DNA of 64,000 nt from assembly GCA_012295225.1 (NCBI GenBank), contig WMKK01000008.1, forward strand, positions 372,001 through 436,000. Direction: 5' to 3'. Below are positions 60,095-64,000 of the stretch, piece by piece. Position numbers and translations under genes: made by a program. The DNA comes from Ostreococcus mediterraneus (Eukaryota > Chlorophyta > Mamiellophyceae > Mamiellales > Bathycoccaceae). Below the pieces are notes generated by a model. That model was not told the origin of the DNA. It worked only from the letters and a program-made list of their open reading frames with translations, and ran no database searches. How positions within the stretch are numbered: the first letter of the stretch is position 1; each line of letters opens with the position of its first letter.

Positions 60095-60159
60095 ATGGCG
60101 ACGTCGAGGGCGATGAGAACGATGAGTGGGGGTGGTGCGATGGGGCGCATCGCGCGACG

Positions 60160-60201
<42 letters not shown>

Positions 60202-61702
60202 CGGTCGCGGTGGTCGTCGTGCGTCAGCTGGAGGAGGATTGATGATGGTGTTGTTTTCTGTCGTGGCGCTTGGCATGGGTTTTGTTGTCGAAAGCGCGCA
60301 CGGGGCGAGGATGTTGACACAAGAACCGACGCGACGGTGGATGAATCATCTTCTCGTGTCGCATCCGGAGATGCAGTGCACGCAAATTCCCATGAAGCCG
60401 GTGGTGATTGGCGGCGACGGGGGCGGTATCGGGAAGAGCTTTGAGGATTTCTTGAGGGATTCGAACGCGGTGACGTTTGGGCCTGTGGATGAATTCGGTA
60501 ATTCGGACGCGGAGCGATTGAGTGGATTGGATGATATCATCGTAGACATCATGGCGTGGGCGAAGAGACCGTTGTATGAACCCGATGAGATGCCCGCGGC
60601 GTTGCAAGCGGATGTGGCGAAACATTTATGCGACATGTTTGCCAGGCAAGAAAAGTGGCTTCATCCGGATTTAACGTCGAATTCATTGAGTAAATCGAAC
60701 GACGTTGGTCGATGGGGATGGAAAGACCCTTTAGCGATGTACTTGTTGCCGATTTGGCGGGATGTTTATGGGTCTTCGGTGACGTATATACACTTGGTGC
60801 GCGATCCTCGCACACTTCCGCTTGGCAACTTGCATGATAAAGAACGCGATTTGCAGCGCGCCTATTTCGGTAAAGATCGATGGGAAGCCCTTACAGCAAA
60901 GTTTGAGGAGGAATGGTCGCACTTAGAGCTACACTCGCAGATGTCAGGGGTTAAAAAGAGCGACGTTATCGACTTGCTTCGCACCACGGCGTACTGGACT
61001 TCAGTGAACTTCGAAATCGGTGCTCTTCTTCAAGGACCGTTGAAAAAGTTTGGCATGATTTTGCGTGCTGAGGACTTAGCACAGCCGGATATGGACCATT
61101 TCCGCGTGAGTAAAGAAACCGGCAAGACGCCTGAAAAGTATCAAGCAGCGCAAAAGCCAATACAGGCGCTCGCGTCTTTACTTGACCTTCCTCCCAGCAT
61201 TTTCAACCAGCTCGCGGACTTCACGTACATCCGAGACAATCTGAAACGATTCACAGTGCATCGGTCCAAGTTCACCTATCGCGTGAATTCTCCTATCACC
61301 GATGTGCAAACGAGAATTGCCAAAAAGGCGCTCGAATTATATGGGTACGAAACGAGCTCCTCGATGTTCGTACCAGATCATCCCGACACAGCTGGTGATC
61401 ATGGCCATCGCGTGACGCCCGAAGGTGAACACATGCATGAAGAACACACATATACTCCGGATGAGTGGACCGCCCTACCTACGAAGGTTCTCAATGCTGA
61501 CGACCACACCGAACATGTATTGGGCACGCAACTCAAGCCGACCAAGCGCATCGAGCTTGAGCGCCTGAAACACACTCCCGAAGAAACAGAGCAGAGTCGT
61601 GAGGTTTTAGCGCATCTCAAGCAGGCGCGTGAGAAAAATTTCATCTTAGAAAACGCCAAGGTTGGCGGAAAGTCGCTCAAGGAAATGATCGACAACTTGT
61701 AA
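60095..61702 (+). CDS. Sulfotransferase-like type II membrane protein
   Basis: The protein starts at ATG 60095 (MATSRAMRTMSGG) or at an upstream in-frame ATG, 59978; the closer one leaves room for a UTR beside the divergent gene. A Thr run (14 codons from ACG repeats) precedes a single membrane segment (GGGLMMVLFSVVALGMGFVV), so the body should lie in the Golgi lumen. GRWGWKDPLAMYLLPIWRDVYG and VTYIHLVRDPRTLP are like the 3'-phosphate-binding region of sulfotransferases (KxP and xxRDPR). The 5' loop reads VVIGGDGGGIGKS, where a typical SGTT is not kept. Enzyme activity is therefore uncertain. The last 150 residues (DHPDTAGDHGHRVTPEGEH...) are charged and helical, without a known family. Confidence 0.68.
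60159..60202 (+). repeat. ACG triplet repeat encoding poly-Thr
   Basis: About 14 ACG units lie near the 5' end of the sulfotransferase-like gene. They encode a Thr run just before the membrane segment. Confidence 0.85.
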
Positions 61703-61961
61703 AACTCACCGCGCGCCGCTCCCGGCTCTTGTAATTTCACATCCCAGTATATTGTCTCTTTTGTGCAAATCAAACCCGAAACCCATTGAGAACGTTGAAT
61801 GAATCATCAACGTTCGTTGTGCTTTTCGCGCCCGAGAACGCGACGTGCACGCGCGCACCCGCGGACGACACGGGCATACGAACGCGCGTAGCGACGAGTA
61901 CACGCGCAGATTGTACACGCGCACGTGTTCGCCAGTCTCGAGTACCGTTATCGACGTCGTC
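61703..61961. other. Short spacer before the HOS1-like gene
   Basis: These 259 bases hold the 3' end of the sulfotransferase-like gene and the promoter of the HOS1-like gene. The HOS1-like frame is open upstream for much of it but is Arg/Thr-rich and lacks zinc-binding residues. Confidence 0.5.
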
Positions 61962-64000
61962 ATGGATGAGTTGGCGTACGCGATTGATGAGCTTTGTATT
62001 CTTCCCCCAGCGGCGTTGAGCACGATCGGCACGTTACGTCGCGTGCACCACACGCTGCACGCGCATGGGTGCGCTGGGATATCTACAGAACCTACCACGG
62101 ATGCTTCAGCGCCAACATCGAGCGCTGATATCGAAAGGCTTCATGAAATATTCGACGCGTGCGTGACGCACGGCGCGCCGAGCGTCGTCGCGCACTACGT
62201 GGACGAAGTGTGCCGAAACGAGAGCTTCGTATCGGATGATGGCGTGGAGGCGTACTTGAGAGATGGTGAATGCGTTCTTGCGTGGGCTACAAATGCGTTG
62301 AAGTCTGGTGAAGCGCGATTAGACGGAGCAAGTGGACGACCAAAGGATGCGCAAGTGTTGGCGATTGAAGACGCTATGCGAACGTTTGACGCTTTGCGGC
62401 GCGTGACAGAGACCTTAGGAGCGGATGTGAGTGGTAGAACCGCAAGCGATGTAGCGCCGCAGTTTAAGCGATTGCAATCTGTGCGCGATGAGGTCGTATG
62501 TAGACAGCTCCAAGCAGAGGCACTGCTTTGGGCAGCAAACGAAGGTTTGAGTTCGGGCGCCGTTGGCGCCAGATTTGGAGGACCCGCGGCTTGGGCCGGG
62601 GCTGTTCAACGTCGAAGAGCGCTTGCTACCGAAAGTGGAGGTAATTCAAATGTGAGCACGTTTCTAGATGATCTCTTAGCCGGCGTTGGAGAGCACAAAC
62701 CAGCATACCCGTTCAAGACAGTCTCGGAAGCAGCGCGCTACATCTTTGTTGATGGAAGCGCGTCTCCGACGGCATTGATTGCAAAGCGATGCCTTTTCTT
62801 GTACTTTTTACTTGACTCTGGATTGCCGCATGATGAAGCTCCGATGAGGTACGCCACCCGCGCGCGCTTCAACCCGAGACTGTTTCAAGAAACTCGAGCC
62901 GCGGTGCTACTCGACGACTCAGCGAATGAAGCATCGTTGAATGAAGCGTGCTCTCTTCTTCCGCAAATAGCGCATCCACTCCTTCCAGTGAAGTTCATCG
63001 GACACTTAGCAAAGTGTGGGCGTACGGCTGCAGCGTTGACAGTTGCTCGAGCCCGAGCGCCGAACGCCGCGCATTTAGGTGCGCAAGATATTGAAACCAT
63101 TTCCCTCGATGTGTCGATTCGTCTCGCATGCGGCCTCGTTGCTGAAGGCTTTCTCGCTGTACGAGACGCGTTCAAGGCGCTACCAGATTTGNACAAGTCA
63201 AGTTCTGGTAAGCTTTTGATAACGTTACTTGTGGATCATGGAGTTGAAAACTTGTGCCTGGATGCGATCTTATCACTTCCATTTTATGGAGACATGGAAA
63301 ACGTTCTGTTGAATCTTCTATGGGAGCGCCGCGACACCATTCCAGTTGAGACGGGGGTGTATTATCTTTTACACCGAGGTAGAGCGCTGGAATCTGCGGC
63401 CTTTTACAAGCGAGCCAAAGATGATGGTCGATTATCGGGTGAAAGAGCAAATAAGCTCATCGAAATGTTGCGCAAAAGAATTCGGGACCTTCCGGTGTCG
63501 CAAAAAGCTGTCGTTCTTCCTTCAGCTGATGCTCAATTCGAGCCTAAAAAACTCGCACGAGAAGTCGTTGTAGCAAAACCCAGCGTAAGTGACCTGGCAC
63601 GAACGCCGTACGCGTTGCTTGAGGATAATATTCTCCTATTTGAAGCCATCATAAAAGGCAAGAATGACGCCGAAGGTGGAGCGTTGCCATTCTTGAAGCC
63701 TCCGATTGAGCTTACTCAGAGTTTGCAAACTTCGACACTTGCGCAAGCGACTGCTGCATTAGCCTCCGCTTCCATAATTAGTAGCTCAGGAAGACGATTA
63801 ACTTGGGTGAGACCTTACGAGTCCAAGGATGCTGCTGAAAATCGAAGTCCAATGCAGTCAACTGCCCCGATTGCGAGGATCGTAGAGCCACAGTTATTCT
63901 CACCATTTGGTCGAAAGCCGACCGTCTCGGCACATGTGCCCGATAATGACACGCAGAGTGTTTCAAAAAGTCTGCTTTTTGGAGCGCAGCGCCCTTTCAA
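61962..64000 (+). CDS. HOS1: HOS1-like nuclear-pore protein, 5' part (no RING finger)
   Basis: The frame opens at ATG 61962 and runs to the window edge, with one N at 63192. It aligns to plant HOS1 in several places: DIERLHEIFDACVTHGAPSVVAHYVDEVC (HOS1 DVHRLYSLFDVAMNNNLISVVCHYITNVC), YPFKTVSEAARYIFVDG, AKRCLFLYFLLDSG, VLLDDSANEASLNEACSLLPQI and RLACGLVAEGFLAVRD. The latter ones are the ELYS-like helical repeat. In plants HOS1 is a nucleoporin-associated protein that also ubiquitinates ICE1 through an N-terminal RING finger. Here about 55 residues precede the first aligned block and contain no RING Cys/His pattern; the upstream 260 bases also have none in frame. Frame completeness beyond the window is unknown. 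Confidence 0.8.
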   Translation, partial: MDELAYAIDELCILPPAALSTIGTLRRVHHTLHAHGCAGISTEPTTDASAPTSSADIERLHEIFDACVTHGAPSVVAHYVDEVCRNESFVSDDGVEAYLRDGECVLAWATNALKSGEARLDGASGRPKDAQVLAIEDAMRTFDALRRVTETLGADVSGRTASDVAPQFKRLQSVRDEVVCRQLQAEALLWAANEGLSSGAVGARFGGPAAWAGAVQRRRALATESGGNSNVSTFLDDLLAGVGEHKPAYPFKTVSEAARYIFVDGSASPTALIAKRCLFLYFLLDSGLPHDEAPMRYATRARFNPRLFQETRAAVLLDDSANEASLNEACSLLPQIAHPLLPVKFIGHLAKCGRTAAALTVARARAPNAAHLGAQDIETISLDVSIRLACGLVAEGFLAVRDAFKALPDLXKSSSGKLLITLLVDHGVENLCLDAILSLPFYGDMENVLLNLLWERRDTIPVETGVYYLLHRGRALESAAFYKRAKDDGRLSGERANKLIEMLRKRIRDLPVSQKAVVLPSADAQFEPKKLAREVVVAKPSVSDLARTPYALLEDNILLFEAIIKGKNDAEGGALPFLKPPIELTQSLQTSTLAQATAALASASIISSSGRRLTWVRPYESKDAAENRSPMQSTAPIARIVEPQLFSPFGRKPTVSAHVPDNDTQSVSKSLLFGAQRPF

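Noticed and set aside
60401-60440. A Walker A motif in IGGDGGGIGKS
   Set aside because: Spacing does not fit GxxxxGK[ST], and the rest of the protein resembles sulfotransferases, not P-loop NTPases with that motif.
61786-62019. A 77-codon plus frame overlapping the HOS1-like start
   Set aside because: It is in a different frame from the HOS1-like reading and has no family match.

Overview
The window is gene-dense nuclear DNA from a very small green alga of the Mamiellophyceae, most like Ostreococcus. The evidence is: GC-rich sequence with about one gene per 1.8 kb; convergent genes only 34-130 bases apart; few, short introns; plant-type genes (CYP97 carotenoid hydroxylase, fibrillin, ELIP-like proteins, HOS1, CCS52/CDH1, folate carrier FOLT1); and an EF-like (EFL) GTPase where most plants carry EF-1alpha. 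The genus is inferred from these traits, not from a database match.

Layout. 0-7 kb: the 3' part of a PP2C phosphatase, a CYP97A-type P450, a thiamine-diphosphate carrier, a JmjC/cupin oxygenase, a coding-like relic without a start codon, and tRNA-Asn with a decayed second copy. 7-18.6 kb: a large unidentified membrane protein, a two-exon TraB-domain gene, a four-RRM protein, the APC/C activator CDH1, a tafazzin-like acyltransferase and signal peptidase subunit SPC3. 18.6-29.3 kb: a DENN protein, a SEN1-like helicase, an NDRG protein, a CS-domain protein, a fused AlkB-TRM9 (ALKBH8-like) enzyme, a 1-kb inverted-repeat element and an acylation-motif protein. 29-45 kb: an unknown gene, MLH1, Xaa-Pro aminopeptidase, EFL, FOLT1, CCT6, fibrillin, an unknown acidic protein, dihydroorotase, an SDR and a variant Nudix protein. 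45-64 kb: two tandem ELIP-like genes, an organellar RqcH-like NFACT protein, BUB3, a KDM5/JARID1-type chromatin protein, a SpoU methyltransferase, a sulfotransferase-like membrane protein and the 5' part of a HOS1 homologue.

Seven introns were placed by matching reading frame and family alignment (TraB, MLH1, CCT6, two in the KDM5-like gene, one in each ELIP-like gene). Six of the seven donors read GTRCGT, and each intron has a YTRAC-like branch site 25-37 bases before the acceptor.

The strongest unusual observations are a KDM5-type demethylase in which two of the three iron ligands are replaced, a HOS1 homologue without its RING finger, a fused AlkB-TRM9 enzyme, duplicated ELIP-like genes with TGACGTCA palindromes in promoter and intron, and an undescribed inverted-repeat element. 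I saw no CRISPR array, prokaryotic operon, viral element or wholly novel system.
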